Part shown: piece after piece, positions 8,876 to 16,687 of the stretch
Layout of the letters: the number at the start of each line of letters is the position of its first letter
Numbering within the stretch: position 1 is the stretch's first letter
Source of the DNA: Smaragdicoccus niigatensis DSM 44881 = NBRC 103563
GTDB taxonomy: Bacteria > Actinomycetota > Actinomycetes > Mycobacteriales > Mycobacteriaceae
NCBI RefSeq assembly: GCF_000380645.1
Contig: NZ_AQXZ01000017.1
Span: forward strand, 310,001 to 374,000
Reading direction: 5' to 3'
DNA length: 64,000 bases
Program-made: the position numbers and the translations under genes
The notes under the pieces: model-generated
What the model saw: only the letters and a program-made list of their open reading frames with translations
The model's database searches: none
What the model was told of the DNA's origin: nothing

Positions 8876-9448
8876 ATGACGCTCGTACAGGACATTTTGG
8901 ACGCCGAGTACCGACTGGTCCGAGCACCGGCGGCTTTCGTCGAGCGGACGTTGGCCAGCCGTCTGCCGGAGGAGTCGATTCTTCGATTAGGCGCCGAAGG
9001 TGGCCTCGGAATAATGGACACCGTGGCGGGACGGGTGACCGGCAACGCTGTCGTCAGCCGGCGCGGTCGTGCGTTGATCGAGCAGGTCAAATCCTCGATT
9101 CGCGCGCGATGGGATGAACGGCGTGCGTCTCACCTCCGGAATCGCGCTGAATCGCAGCGTGCGCGAAGTTACGCCCACGCTCGTCGCACGGAGGATCTGG
9201 CTCACGCCGAAGCGATGAATACCGTCGACAGCACGCTCAATGACCTGGTGCAAGACAAGGTCGAGGCGTCAGTCTCGGCGGTGGACACGGCGACTGCCAG
9301 GTCGCTCGATGCCCGGGACCGTGTCGAACGGCGATCGAACGTGGCGCAGGAGAACCGGAAGCTCGAAGCGCAGCGAGAACACGACGCCGAGGCTGGGCGA
9401 CATGAGGCGGAGTTCTGGTTGGGTGTAGCGGATTCCAACAAGAGCTAA
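8876..9448 (+). CDS. Uncharacterised coiled-coil partner of the CsbD-like gene
   Basis: A 190-residue protein whose ATG follows the upstream stop by one base (TGATATG, with GAAGGGA before it), so the two should be co-translated. The N-terminus (MTLVQDILDAEYRLVRAPAA) is an ordered helical segment; from about residue 65 the protein is a charged Arg/Glu/Ala coiled coil (RARWDERRASHLRNRAESQR). No catalytic motif, signal peptide or membrane helix is seen. Having two long coiled-coil proteins in one operon suggests a hetero-oligomer or scaffold. I do not recognise the family. It ends just before a GC-rich terminator hairpin. Confidence 0.65.
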   Translation: MTLVQDILDAEYRLVRAPAAFVERTLASRLPEESILRLGAEGGLGIMDTVAGRVTGNAVVSRRGRALIEQVKSSIRARWDERRASHLRNRAESQRARSYAHARRTEDLAHAEAMNTVDSTLNDLVQDKVEASVSAVDTATARSLDARDRVERRSNVAQENRKLEAQREHDAEAGRHEAEFWLGVADSNKS

Positions 9449-9462
9449 CGCACGTTGAGGCA

Positions 9463-9487
9463 CGGCGGCACCGACAAGGTGCCGCCG
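9463..9487 (+). terminator. Hairpin terminator
   Basis: CGGCGGCACC (9463-9472) pairs with GGTGCCGCCG (9478-9487) around GACAA. It lies 14 bases after the coiled-coil operon and has only a weak T-rich tail. Confidence 0.7.
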
Positions 9488-9562
9488 TCCCGCTTGTCTA
9501 GACTGATCGTTCTACTCGGCCTAAGGTGAGCTGAACGCCCTCGACGAAAGGTCACGCGTCTC

Positions 9563-10435
9563 ATGAGTTCTGGAACCGCAGTTCCGCTGAAGCTTGTTCG
9601 CTATCAGCTGCCGATGATCAAGACGCTCGGCCAGATCATGGTCAGTTCGGTCCTGCCGGGTGGTCGCAAGTCCAACCCCGCCACCTTCGAACCCGTGACG
9701 ACGACGATCGACGCGCTTCCCGAAGCACTGGTCGACAGCTACGTCGCGTGGTCCGGTGCGACCGGCGACTACTCGAGGACTCTTCCGCCGCACATGTTCT
9801 CGCAGTGGGCGATGCCGGTGGCGTCGCAGATTCTGCGCCAGAGCCGGTACAACCTGGCGAGCGTTCTCAACCAAGGCGTGACGATGCAGGTCAACGGCGA
9901 AATCCGCCGCGGCGAGCCGATCATCGTCACGGCTCGCCTGCACTCTCTCGAGGAGACGCCCACCCGAGCCCGCGTGAGTGTGGCGCTGGATTCGGGCAAC
10001 GCGGACAACCCGACCGCGGTCAGCGCGATTCTGCACTGCGTTTTCCCGCTGCCCGGACCGAAGGAGCCCAAGACCGAGCGCGCGGAAGCGCCGGTCGCGT
10101 GGAAGAAGGTCGGCACATGGCGTACCGAGAGTAGTGATGGGTTCCGGTTCGCCCTGCTGACGGGCGATTTCAACCCGATTCACTGGATCGGTCTGGCCGG
10201 CAAGATGTCGCCGTTCGGGCGCACCGTCTTGCACGGCTTCGGGATGTTCGTTCGTACCTACGAGTCGCTGGCGGCGAGCACGCCCGTCCATGAGATCGAC
10301 GTGCGCTTCCTCAAGCCGGTCTCGTTGCCCTCGAACGACTTGAGTGTCGAAGTCGGGCCCGCAGATGCCGACGGTAAGTCACCCGTCCGCCTGGTGAGTG
10401 GGGACAAGCTCCACATGGCGGGAACGTTCAGCTAG
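9563..10435 (+). CDS. MaoC-like acyl dehydratase (hot-dog fold)
   Basis: A 290-residue protein. The (R)-specific enoyl hydratase motif is visible as TGDFNPIHWIGLAGKM (around residue 205), with the catalytic Asp and His of the GD-x-N-P-x-H signature, and the hot-dog helix continues as PFGRTVLHGFGMF. The N-terminal half fits a second, degenerate hot-dog domain, as in double hot-dog hydratases that handle long acyl chains. It probably hydrates or dehydrates acyl thioesters in fatty acid or mycolate metabolism. GAAAGG precedes the ATG. Its stop abuts the stop of the convergent membrane-protein gene (TAG followed directly by CTA). Confidence 0.88.
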   Translation: MSSGTAVPLKLVRYQLPMIKTLGQIMVSSVLPGGRKSNPATFEPVTTTIDALPEALVDSYVAWSGATGDYSRTLPPHMFSQWAMPVASQILRQSRYNLASVLNQGVTMQVNGEIRRGEPIIVTARLHSLEETPTRARVSVALDSGNADNPTAVSAILHCVFPLPGPKEPKTERAEAPVAWKKVGTWRTESSDGFRFALLTGDFNPIHWIGLAGKMSPFGRTVLHGFGMFVRTYESLAASTPVHEIDVRFLKPVSLPSNDLSVEVGPADADGKSPVRLVSGDKLHMAGTFS

Positions 10436-10756
10436 CTACGCGCCGTCGGAACTGCGCCACAGCCGGCGTAGTCGCGGCGGTACGCGCCGCGGGGTGTGTC
10501 GCATGACGTCCTTCATCCGGCCGCGCTCGTAGAGCACCCACGCCAGTCCGCCGACGACGGAAATGACACAGATAGCGAGAGAAATCGCCATCCAGCCCAT
10601 CAGATCATTGGCTGCCGCGATGACTGCGAGAGCGAACGTGACGAGGCCGAGGCCCAACAGGATGTATCCGGGCTCGGTCTTCGGATCCATCAGCGGGTCG
10701 CCCGGTTTGCCGATCGTCGACGGATCGTTCGCCCGTAGGTCGTCTGGACGGTCCAT
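10436..10756 (-). CDS. Small two-helix membrane protein
   Basis: A 106-residue protein with a polar N-terminus, then two hydrophobic segments (PGYILLGLGLVTFALAVIAA and MAISLAICVISVVGGLAWVL) separated by a short loop, and a very basic C-terminus (RRVPPRLRRLWRS) that should face the cytoplasm. I do not recognise the family. It is divergent from a CsbD gene and convergent with the MaoC gene with no spacer between the stops. Membership of the small stress/envelope cluster around it is a guess from position only. Confidence 0.65.
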   Translation of the reverse strand: MDRPDDLRANDPSTIGKPGDPLMDPKTEPGYILLGLGLVTFALAVIAAANDLMGWMAISLAICVISVVGGLAWVLYERGRMKDVMRHTPRRVPPRLRRLWRSSDGA

Positions 10757-10894
10757 ATCGTCGTGCCCCCAAAAGTTCGATTTCTCGTGCTCTTGTTGGC
10801 GTACCCGGCAGCCAGTGGGCTAATCGGTTCGTTTGAAGACCACATCGCCGGGTACCGCGTCCGAGGAGCCGTTTACGGGGTAGGAGGTCGAGCG

Positions 10895-11077
10895 ATGGTT
10901 GACAGGAAGCACCTCGAAGAGGAAGCCAAAGCGACAGTGGAGCAGGCCAAGGGCGCCCTCAAGGAGACCGCGGGAGGAATCCTCGGAAATCCGGCGTTGG
11001 CGGCGGAAGGCCAGGCCGAACGTGAGCTCGGCGACGAGCACAAGCGCGATGAGCGACGCCGATCAGGCCTGAAGTAG
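10895..11077 (+). CDS. CsbD family stress protein
   Basis: A 60-residue protein (MVDRKHLEEEAKATVEQAKG, then GILGNPALAAEGQAERELGD) matching the short CsbD family: A-x-G-x-x-K-E-x-x-G followed by the N-P-x-L-x-A-E-G-Q motif. The ATG at 10895 follows TAGGAGG at good spacing; the frame upstream of it has no ribosome binding site. CsbD proteins are small, hydrophilic and induced by general stress in many bacteria; molecular function is unknown. A true intrinsic terminator follows. Confidence 0.85.
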   Translation: MVDRKHLEEEAKATVEQAKGALKETAGGILGNPALAAEGQAERELGDEHKRDERRRSGLK

Positions 11078-11081
11078 AACG

Positions 11082-11117
11082 AAAACGGTGGCGAGCACAC
11101 AGCTCGCCACCGTTTTT
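11082..11117. terminator. Intrinsic terminator, bidirectional
   Basis: AAAACGGTGGCGAGC (11082-11096) pairs with GCTCGCCACCGTTTT (11102-11116) around a short loop, flanked by A4 on one side and T5 on the other. It sits between the convergent CsbD gene and the small minus-strand gene at 11117-11260 and should stop transcripts from both sides. Confidence 0.88.
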
Positions 11118-11260
11118 CAGTCCAGCGGGCGATCAGGCGGATGCTTCTCCCGCAGCGTCTTCTGCTTCGGTATCGGCTCGAGGCTCGGTGTCTCGGCCGA
11201 TGAATGGAGGGCATCCTCCGTCCGGCTCCGGAACTTCGAGAAGAACTTTTTGAGACCCAT
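11117..11260 (-). CDS. Small basic protein of 47 residues, unknown function
   Basis: A short frame with a strong Shine-Dalgarno (GAAGGAG, 8 bases before ATG 11260) and 47 codons ending at the intrinsic terminator. The protein starts MGLKKFFSKFRSRTED and ends REKHPPDRPLD: an amphipathic, Lys/Phe-rich N-terminal helix followed by a Pro-rich polar tail. It is 63 bases downstream of the GH15 gene on the same strand and may be co-transcribed with it. The N-terminal helix could bind membranes. I do not recognise the family; the ribosome site and terminator are the main evidence. Confidence 0.6.
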   Translation of the reverse strand: MGLKKFFSKFRSRTEDALHSSAETPSLEPIPKQKTLREKHPPDRPLD

Positions 11261-11323
11261 CGCGATGTCTCCTTCCGCACTGGCTCTACCGAAGAAGTAC
11301 CCTGCTCCGAGCGTGGGAAACGA

Positions 11324-13384
11324 TCAGCCGCTGGCGTGTGCCGGGTTGAACCGGCCCGCACGAGCGGCCTCCTCCGCGCGGATGACGTGCATGATCGCGT
11401 TGATCTGGGCCAGATGCGTGAACGCCTGCGGGAAGTTACCGAGGTGGCGTCCGGTCCGGGTGTCGATTTCTTCGGCGTACAGGCCGAGGGAGCTCGCGTA
11501 TCCGAGAAGCCGTTCGCACAGGTGGCGGGCCCGATCGAGTTCGCCGATCTCGACGAGAGCCGAAACGAGCCAGAACGAGCAGATCGTGAACGTCCCCTCG
11601 ACGCCGGTCAGCCCGTCGTCGGTCTCTTCCACCTTGTACCGCAGGACCAGGCCGTCCTCGGTGAGTTCGTCCGCTATGGCCAGAACCGTCGCACGGATTC
11701 GATCGTCGGTCGGTGGAAGGAATCGCAACAGCGGCATGAGCAGCAGGGACGCGTCGAGCGCATCGGTTTCGTAGTGCTGGGTGAACACGCCTCGCTTGTC
11801 GACCCCGTTTTCCAGGACGTCGGCTTTGATCTCCTCGGCGAGCGCACTCCAATCCTCGGCGTACTTGGTTTCGCCGTGCATGACGGCGAGCTTGCTGCCG
11901 CGATCGAGCGCAACCCAGCACATGACCTTCGACGAGGTGAAGTGCTTGGGCTCACCGCGCACTTCCCAGATCCCGCAGTCGGGGTCCTTCCAGTTCGCGA
12001 TCGCCTCCTCGACCTGCACCTTCAGCATCGGCCACAAGGTTTCCGGCACCTGCTCGCGAGACTTCACATGCAGGTACACCGAGTCGAGCATCGTGCCCCA
12101 GACATCGTGTTGACGCTGGTTGTACGCGGCGTTGCCGATTCGCACCGGCTTGGCCCCGTCGTAGCCCGACAGGTGATTGAGTTCGAACTCTTCGAGCGTG
12201 TGCTCACCACCGAGTCCGTACATCACCTGCATCGGCATGGGGTCGACGTCGTCGTTTCGGTGGCACGCGTCGGAGATGAAGGCGAAGAAATCGTCGGCTT
12301 CACGGTCGAGTCCCAGCGTGTAGAGACCCCACAAGGCGAAGGTGGAGTCCCGGACCCACGCATACCGATAGTCCCAGTTACGTTCTCCGCCTGGCGTTTC
12401 CGGTAGGGAGGTGGTGGACGCAGCGGTGAGTGCGCCGGTCGGTGCGTAGGTGAGCCCCTTGAGCGTGAGCGCGCTGCGCTGCAGGAACAGTCGCCACGGA
12501 TGGTCTGGGAACCTGCCGATGGTGATCCACTGACGCCAGCCTTCGGTCGTCATCCACATTTTGCGCGACGCTTCCTCGTACGTCTCGGGTGCGGGGAGTT
12601 CCGACCAGGAGAGGGCGACGAAACACTTTGTACCCTCGGTCATTCGAGTTCGAGCGCGGGCTTCCCGGCCTTCGAGGCCCAGCCGGAGATCGGTGGTGAG
12701 GCGCATCGCCGGATGTTCGTCGGGCTTGGTCGATGCGGCCGCGGTGGCTTCGCCGTAACCGTCGCCGGTGTAGGTCCAGCGGGCCCCGGCGCGGTGGTAA
12801 TCGAACGAGGGCTCACATCGAACTTCAAGCTCGACCACGCCGTTCACGCAGTGCACGGTGCGCAGGAGAATGTGCTCGGCGTCCCAGTCCATCGGCGTGC
12901 GTTTGTGTGTCTTGGATCGTGTCTTGGTGTTGTGCCAAGGGCCCAATACGAGCGCATCGCGCACGACAATCCAACCGGTCTCGGTCTGCCACGTTGTCTC
13001 GAGGATCATGCCGCCGGGTAGATATCGACGCGCGGACGGAACGTTGACACCGTAGGGGCCGACTCGGAAGTGGCCGGCACTGCGATCGAGGAGGGCTCCG
13101 AAAACGCTGGGGGAGTCCGGTCGGGGCACGCACATCCACTCGAGAGACCCGTTCGGGGCGATGAGACACGTTGTCTCGCAGTCGGATAGGAACGCGTACT
13201 CGTCGATCGGCGGGAACGACGTGCGATGGGAAGACGTCGGTGCCACGGATTTGCTCTCCGGACCGTCCGCGAGCATCGCGGGTGGAGTCGTAGGCGGTGA
13301 TTCGCGTTTACGCTTTCGGGTGCTGCCATTTTGGCCCTTGGGAGGCTTTATGGCTTCGTCGATCTTTTCTTCTGTATCCGCCAT
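11324..13384 (-). CDS. Glycoside hydrolase family 15 protein (glucoamylase/trehalase type)
   Basis: A 686-residue protein with a Pro/Lys-rich ~55-residue N-terminus, a beta-sandwich domain opening with the typical IDEYAFLSDCETTCLIAPNG block, and an (alpha/alpha)6 barrel. The GH15 signature NWDYRYAWVRDS and the acid residue in CGIWEVRGEP are present. Family members hydrolyse alpha-glucosidic bonds by inversion; mycobacterial members at the same locus (Rv2402 in M. tuberculosis) include trehalases, so trehalose or glucan turnover is likely. There is no signal peptide, so it should be cytoplasmic. It is divergent from the small membrane proteins upstream of the sulfate transporter. Confidence 0.92.
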   Translation of the reverse strand: MADTEEKIDEAIKPPKGQNGSTRKRKRESPPTTPPAMLADGPESKSVAPTSSHRTSFPPIDEYAFLSDCETTCLIAPNGSLEWMCVPRPDSPSVFGALLDRSAGHFRVGPYGVNVPSARRYLPGGMILETTWQTETGWIVVRDALVLGPWHNTKTRSKTHKRTPMDWDAEHILLRTVHCVNGVVELEVRCEPSFDYHRAGARWTYTGDGYGEATAAASTKPDEHPAMRLTTDLRLGLEGREARARTRMTEGTKCFVALSWSELPAPETYEEASRKMWMTTEGWRQWITIGRFPDHPWRLFLQRSALTLKGLTYAPTGALTAASTTSLPETPGGERNWDYRYAWVRDSTFALWGLYTLGLDREADDFFAFISDACHRNDDVDPMPMQVMYGLGGEHTLEEFELNHLSGYDGAKPVRIGNAAYNQRQHDVWGTMLDSVYLHVKSREQVPETLWPMLKVQVEEAIANWKDPDCGIWEVRGEPKHFTSSKVMCWVALDRGSKLAVMHGETKYAEDWSALAEEIKADVLENGVDKRGVFTQHYETDALDASLLLMPLLRFLPPTDDRIRATVLAIADELTEDGLVLRYKVEETDDGLTGVEGTFTICSFWLVSALVEIGELDRARHLCERLLGYASSLGLYAEEIDTRTGRHLGNFPQAFTHLAQINAIMHVIRAEEAARAGRFNPAHASG

Positions 13385-13446
13385 AGCTCAATGCTTCCCG
13401 AGATCGGCTTCACATGCCATGGTCCGCCGTGCATTAGGCTGAGGCG

Positions 13447-13626
13447 GTGGCAAGCGTCGGCGAGTGGTGGGACTCCGTCGAACTGTGGATCGCGGGCCTT
13501 CCGTTCATTCCGCAGTTCGTGCTGGTGCTCGCGGTTCTGATTCCTGTTGGTTTCGGAATCGCTTGGCTTCTAGACGTTTTGGTGAATGCGGTGTTGGCCG
13601 CTCTGGGTCGGGGGTTTGAACGCTGA
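13447..13626 (+). CDS. Small membrane protein (Rv2401A-like position)
   Basis: GTG 13447 (GAGG just upstream) opens a 59-residue frame: a short amphipathic N-terminus with three Trp (VASVGEWWDSVELWIAG), then one long hydrophobic segment (FIPQFVLVLAVLIPVGFGIA) and an amphipathic tail ending GRGFER. It is divergent from the GH15 gene. M. tuberculosis has a small membrane protein gene (Rv2401A) in the same place between its GH15 gene and the sulfate-binding protein gene, which suggests orthology. It overlaps the start of a 27-codon frame (TGATG). Function is unknown. Confidence 0.65.
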   Translation: MASVGEWWDSVELWIAGLPFIPQFVLVLAVLIPVGFGIAWLLDVLVNAVLAALGRGFER

Positions 13627-13709
13627 TGCCACGCTCCCGGGTGACCCAGGCCCTGCTCGCTTTGATCGTGCTTGTCGTTATTGCGTGGTTCGTCTCGCGC
13701 TACGCGTAA
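13626..13709 (+). CDS. 27-residue single-helix membrane microprotein
   Basis: ATG 13626 overlaps the stop of the previous gene (TGATG), so it is likely translated by re-initiation. The peptide MPRSRVTQALLALIVLVVIA then WFVSRYA has a basic N-terminus, one transmembrane helix and a basic end. It ends 10 bases before the -10 box of the cysteine leader. The size is small for a gene, but the coupling, the clean membrane profile and the pairing with another membrane protein support it. Confidence 0.5.
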   Translation: MPRSRVTQALLALIVLVVIAWFVSRYA

Positions 13710-13718
13710 ACCCTCTGC

Positions 13719-13724
13719 TAAGGT
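13719..13724 (+). promoter_or_regulatory. -10 box of the sulfate transport operon (leaderless start)
   Basis: TAAGGT fits the actinobacterial TANNNT -10 element. Its last base is 8 bases before the GTG at 13732, so transcription would begin at or next to that GTG, giving a leaderless mRNA that opens directly with the Cys-rich leader peptide. Confidence 0.6.
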
Positions 13725-13731
13725 TGCCGGC

Positions 13732-13830
13732 GTGTCACGAGTTGCTCAGCACCCAATGCGCCAGGACCTGGCGTTCATTGGCATGAGCACGTTCGCTGTG
13801 GCCGATGTCAACTGTTGCTGTTGTCGCTAG
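13732..13830 (+). CDS. Cys-rich leader peptide of the sulfate transport operon (Ms4533A type)
   Basis: A 32-codon frame from GTG 13732: VSRVAQHPMRQDLAFIG, then STFAVADVNCCCCR and stop. Four consecutive Cys codons just before the final Arg and stop are the hallmark of mycobacterial cysteine-responsive attenuators, in which ribosome stalling at Cys codons under cysteine limitation changes folding of the downstream RNA and raises operon expression. The equivalent M. smegmatis peptide also precedes the sulfate transporter. It is probably leaderless (TAAGGT 8 bases upstream). The internal ATG at 13756 is an alternative start. The next gene begins 152 bases on. Confidence 0.85.
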   Translation: MSRVAQHPMRQDLAFIGMSTFAVADVNCCCCR

Positions 13831-13981
13831 ATAGTCCTAGCGATTCAACCAGCACGGGTCTGACGTCATCTCCATGTCTTTCTGCGTCGAATTGACGCTC
13901 ATTCGCCGTACCGGTTGAGCTGCACAGTTGTTCTTGCTCATGATTTCTTTAAATCACCTGCCCGGAAAGGCTCTAAACCCC
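13831..13981 (+). promoter_or_regulatory. Putative attenuator region between Cys leader and sbp
   Basis: This 151-base leader holds no gene. It contains GCGTC-GAATT-GACGC (13884-13898) and a long-range pair TCAACC (13845-13850) with GGTTGA (13913-13918) that could form competing structures, plus the sbp ribosome binding site (GGAAAGG near 13964-13970). By analogy with mycobacterial polycysteine leaders, translation of the upstream peptide should control these folds. The exact structures are not established. Confidence 0.45.
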
Positions 13982-15013
13982 ATGAGGATTCGTACCTCTC
14001 TCGTAGCAACAGCCATCGCGTCGATCGCCGCGGTCGGACTGACTGCTTGCTCTGGTGGTTCCAGTGACACTGCTGGTGCCCCGGCACAGGGCAACAATGG
14101 CAGCGGCGGCGTCATCAACCTCTACTCGTACTCGATCACCAAGGGTGCTTTCGACGCAGAGGCCACCGCGTTCAACAAGACCGACGCCGGCAAGAACGTC
14201 ACCTTCCAGGCCTCGTACGGCCCGTCGGGCGACCAGTCGCGCAAGGTCGAGAAGGGTGCTGCGGCCGATTACGTCCTCTTCTCGCTGGAGCCGGATGTCA
14301 CCCGCCTCGTCAAGGCCGACCTCGTCGACACGACGTGGGCCGATGACGCCAACAAGGGCATCCCGGCCGGTTCGGTCGTGACGATCGTCGTGCGCAAGGG
14401 CAACCCGAAGGGTATCCACGACTGGGACGACCTGCTCAAGGAAGGCGTCGAGGTCGTGACCCCGAACCCCTTCAGCTCGGGTGGTGCCAAGTGGAACCTG
14501 CTTGCGCCGTACGCGGTCAAGAGCGACGGTGGCAAGAACCCGCAGGCCGGCCTCGACTACATCAAGGACCTGGTCACCAACCACGTTCACGTTCAGCCGA
14601 AGTCGGCACGTGAAGCGACCGAGACGTTCCTGCAGGGAACCGGCGACGTCCTGATCAGCTACGAGGCCGAGGCGATCCAGTCCGAGAAGAACGGCGACCC
14701 GGTCGAGCACGTCAACCCGGCTTCGACGTTCAAGATCGAGAACCCGGGCGCGGTCCTCAAGACCAGCAAGAACCTGGAGAAGGCCAAGGCGTTCCGCGAC
14801 TTCCTGTTCTCGAAGGACGGCCAGCGAATCTGGGCGCAGTCCGGCTTCCGCCCGGTTGACCCGTCGGTTTTGGCAGAGTTCTCGAAGGAACTGCCGACCG
14901 TCGGCAAGCTGTGGACGATCGCAGACCTCGGTGGCTGGAAGAAGGTCAACGACGAACTGTTCGCCGAAGGCACCGGTTCGATCGCTCAGATCTACGACGC
15001 CGCGACCAAGTAA
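13982..15013 (+). CDS. Sulfate ABC transporter substrate-binding lipoprotein
   Basis: A 343-residue lipoprotein precursor: signal peptide MRIRTSLVATAIASIAAVGL followed by lipobox TACSGG, so the mature protein is anchored outside the membrane through its N-terminal Cys. The mature part matches sulfate-binding proteins of the Sbp/SubI family (NLYSYSITKGAFDAEATAFN; FQASYGPSGDQSRKVEKGAA; the VTPNPFSSGGAKWNLLAPY ligand loop). It delivers sulfate or thiosulfate to CysTWA. I started it at ATG 13982; an in-frame extension back to 13928 would spoil the signal peptide. It is the first structural gene of sbp-cysT-cysW-cysA, under the Cys leader. Confidence 0.96.
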   Translation: MRIRTSLVATAIASIAAVGLTACSGGSSDTAGAPAQGNNGSGGVINLYSYSITKGAFDAEATAFNKTDAGKNVTFQASYGPSGDQSRKVEKGAAADYVLFSLEPDVTRLVKADLVDTTWADDANKGIPAGSVVTIVVRKGNPKGIHDWDDLLKEGVEVVTPNPFSSGGAKWNLLAPYAVKSDGGKNPQAGLDYIKDLVTNHVHVQPKSAREATETFLQGTGDVLISYEAEAIQSEKNGDPVEHVNPASTFKIENPGAVLKTSKNLEKAKAFRDFLFSKDGQRIWAQSGFRPVDPSVLAEFSKELPTVGKLWTIADLGGWKKVNDELFAEGTGSIAQIYDAATK

Positions 15014-15050
15014 CGCCTCGGTTCCTCGGGAACTGATTCATAAGGGAGTC

Positions 15051-15872
15051 ATGACAATTCGTTTCAAACGGCCGAAGGTCCGCGGCACCGTGGGACCGGC
15101 CGGCATCGCCACTGCGGTGTTGTGGCTGAGCATCATCGTGTTGCTTCCACTAGCCGCTCTGACCTTCGCGTCGTTTGACGAAGGAATCACTGGGTTCTGG
15201 GACGCGATCACCGCTCCGACGGCGATCGCGTCCCTCCAGGTGACCGTCGGTGTATCGGTGGTCGTGGCTCTCATCAACGCCGTGATGGGGACCCTGGTTG
15301 CCTGGGTCCTCGTCCGCGACGAATTCCCGGGCAAGGGAATCGTCAACGCACTGATCGACCTGCCGTTCGCCCTGCCGACGATCGTCGCCAGCATCGTCCT
15401 GTTGGCTCTCTACGGACCGCAGAGCCCGGTTGACATTCACCTGAACGCGACGCGACCGGGACTCGTGGTGGCGTTGCTGTTCGTCACGCTGCCCTTCGTC
15501 GTCCGCTCGGTCCAGCCTGTTCTGCTCGAGGTCGACCGGGATGTCGAACAGGCGGCGGCATCGCTGGGGGCCAACAACTGGACGACCTTCCGTCTGGTCA
15601 TCTTCCCGGCGCTCGCACCGGCCATTCTCGGTGGCGCCGGACTGGCCTTCGCCCGAGCGATCGGCGAGTACGGTTCCGTCGTCCTCATCGGCGGCAACAT
15701 TCCTCGCCTCACGCAGATGTCCTCGCAGTACATCCAGCAGCAGATCGAGATCGACCGCCCGACGAATGCGGCCGCGGTGTCCGTGGTGCTGCTGGCAGTG
15801 TCCTTCGCGGTGCTCCTGATCCTGCGTCTGGTGTCTCAGCGCAGCCTGCGCCGACAGGCGGCGTCGGTATGA
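15051..15872 (+). CDS. cysT: Sulfate ABC transporter permease CysT
   Basis: A 273-residue membrane permease with about six hydrophobic helices. The cytoplasmic EAA loop, which contacts CysA, is DVEQAAASLGANNWTTFRLV then IFPALAPAILGGAGLAFARA. IGEYGSVVLIGGNIP is characteristic of CysT/CysU. The ATG at 15051 has TAAGGGAG directly upstream; the long frame before it is a shadow of the sbp gene. It overlaps cysW by four bases (ATGA). Together with CysW it forms the inner-membrane channel for sulfate. Confidence 0.96.
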   Translation: MTIRFKRPKVRGTVGPAGIATAVLWLSIIVLLPLAALTFASFDEGITGFWDAITAPTAIASLQVTVGVSVVVALINAVMGTLVAWVLVRDEFPGKGIVNALIDLPFALPTIVASIVLLALYGPQSPVDIHLNATRPGLVVALLFVTLPFVVRSVQPVLLEVDRDVEQAAASLGANNWTTFRLVIFPALAPAILGGAGLAFARAIGEYGSVVLIGGNIPRLTQMSSQYIQQQIEIDRPTNAAAVSVVLLAVSFAVLLILRLVSQRSLRRQAASV

Positions 15873-16687
15873 AACTCTCACCGCTGACGCGTATTTCGCT
15901 GCGCACGGTGGCGCTGGGCTACCTGTTCATCCTGCTCGTGCTGCCGATTGCGGTCATTCTGTTCCGCACGTTCGAGCAGGGCTTCATCGCCTTCTACAAC
16001 TCGGTCAGCACCCCAGCCGCCATCTCGGCGCTGAACCTGTCGCTGCTCATCGTGGCGATCGTGGTTCCGCTCAATGTCGTCTTCGGTGTATTCACCGCGA
16101 TCGCGCTCGTTCGCGGTCGATTCCCGGGACGCAGCCTCATCCAAGGTGTCGTCGATCTTCCGTTCGCGGTGTCGCCGATCGTCGTCGGTGTCTCGCTGAT
16201 CCTGCTGTGGGGTGCCGGCGGCTGGTTCGGCTTCCTCGAGTCGTGGGGATTCAAGGTCATCTTCAGCCTGCCCGGCATGGTCATCGCGACGATCTTCGTG
16301 ACGTTGCCGTTCGTCGTGCGCGAGGTCGAGCCGGTGCTCCACGAGATCGGCGAGGACCAGGAACTCGCGGCCGCGACGCTCGGCGCCTCCAACATGCAGA
16401 CGTTCTGGCGCATCACGCTGCCGGCGATCCGGTGGGGATTGACCTACGGCGTCGTCCTCACGATCGCGCGATCGCTCGGCGAGTTCGGCGCGGTGATCAT
16501 GGTGTCGTCCGGTTTCCCCGGCGTCTCCCAAACGCTCACGCTGCTCGTGCACGCGCGCTACATCGATGACCACAACACCTTCGGCGCCTACTGTGCGGCG
16601 ACACTGCTCATGGGAGTTGCGCTCATCACGCTGCTCTTCATGACGGTTCTCGACCGCAAGCGCGCCAACAAATCAGGAGATTCGTAA
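15869..16687 (+). CDS. cysW: Sulfate ABC transporter permease CysW
   Basis: A 272-residue permease with about six transmembrane helices, started at ATG 15869 within the cysT stop (ATGA). Its EAA motif is EDQELAAATLGASNMQTFWR, followed by SLGEFGAVIMVSSG, matching the CysW branch. It pairs with CysT to make the membrane channel energised by CysA. The stop codon directly abuts the cysA ATG. Confidence 0.96.
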   Translation: MKLSPLTRISLRTVALGYLFILLVLPIAVILFRTFEQGFIAFYNSVSTPAAISALNLSLLIVAIVVPLNVVFGVFTAIALVRGRFPGRSLIQGVVDLPFAVSPIVVGVSLILLWGAGGWFGFLESWGFKVIFSLPGMVIATIFVTLPFVVREVEPVLHEIGEDQELAAATLGASNMQTFWRITLPAIRWGLTYGVVLTIARSLGEFGAVIMVSSGFPGVSQTLTLLVHARYIDDHNTFGAYCAATLLMGVALITLLFMTVLDRKRANKSGDS

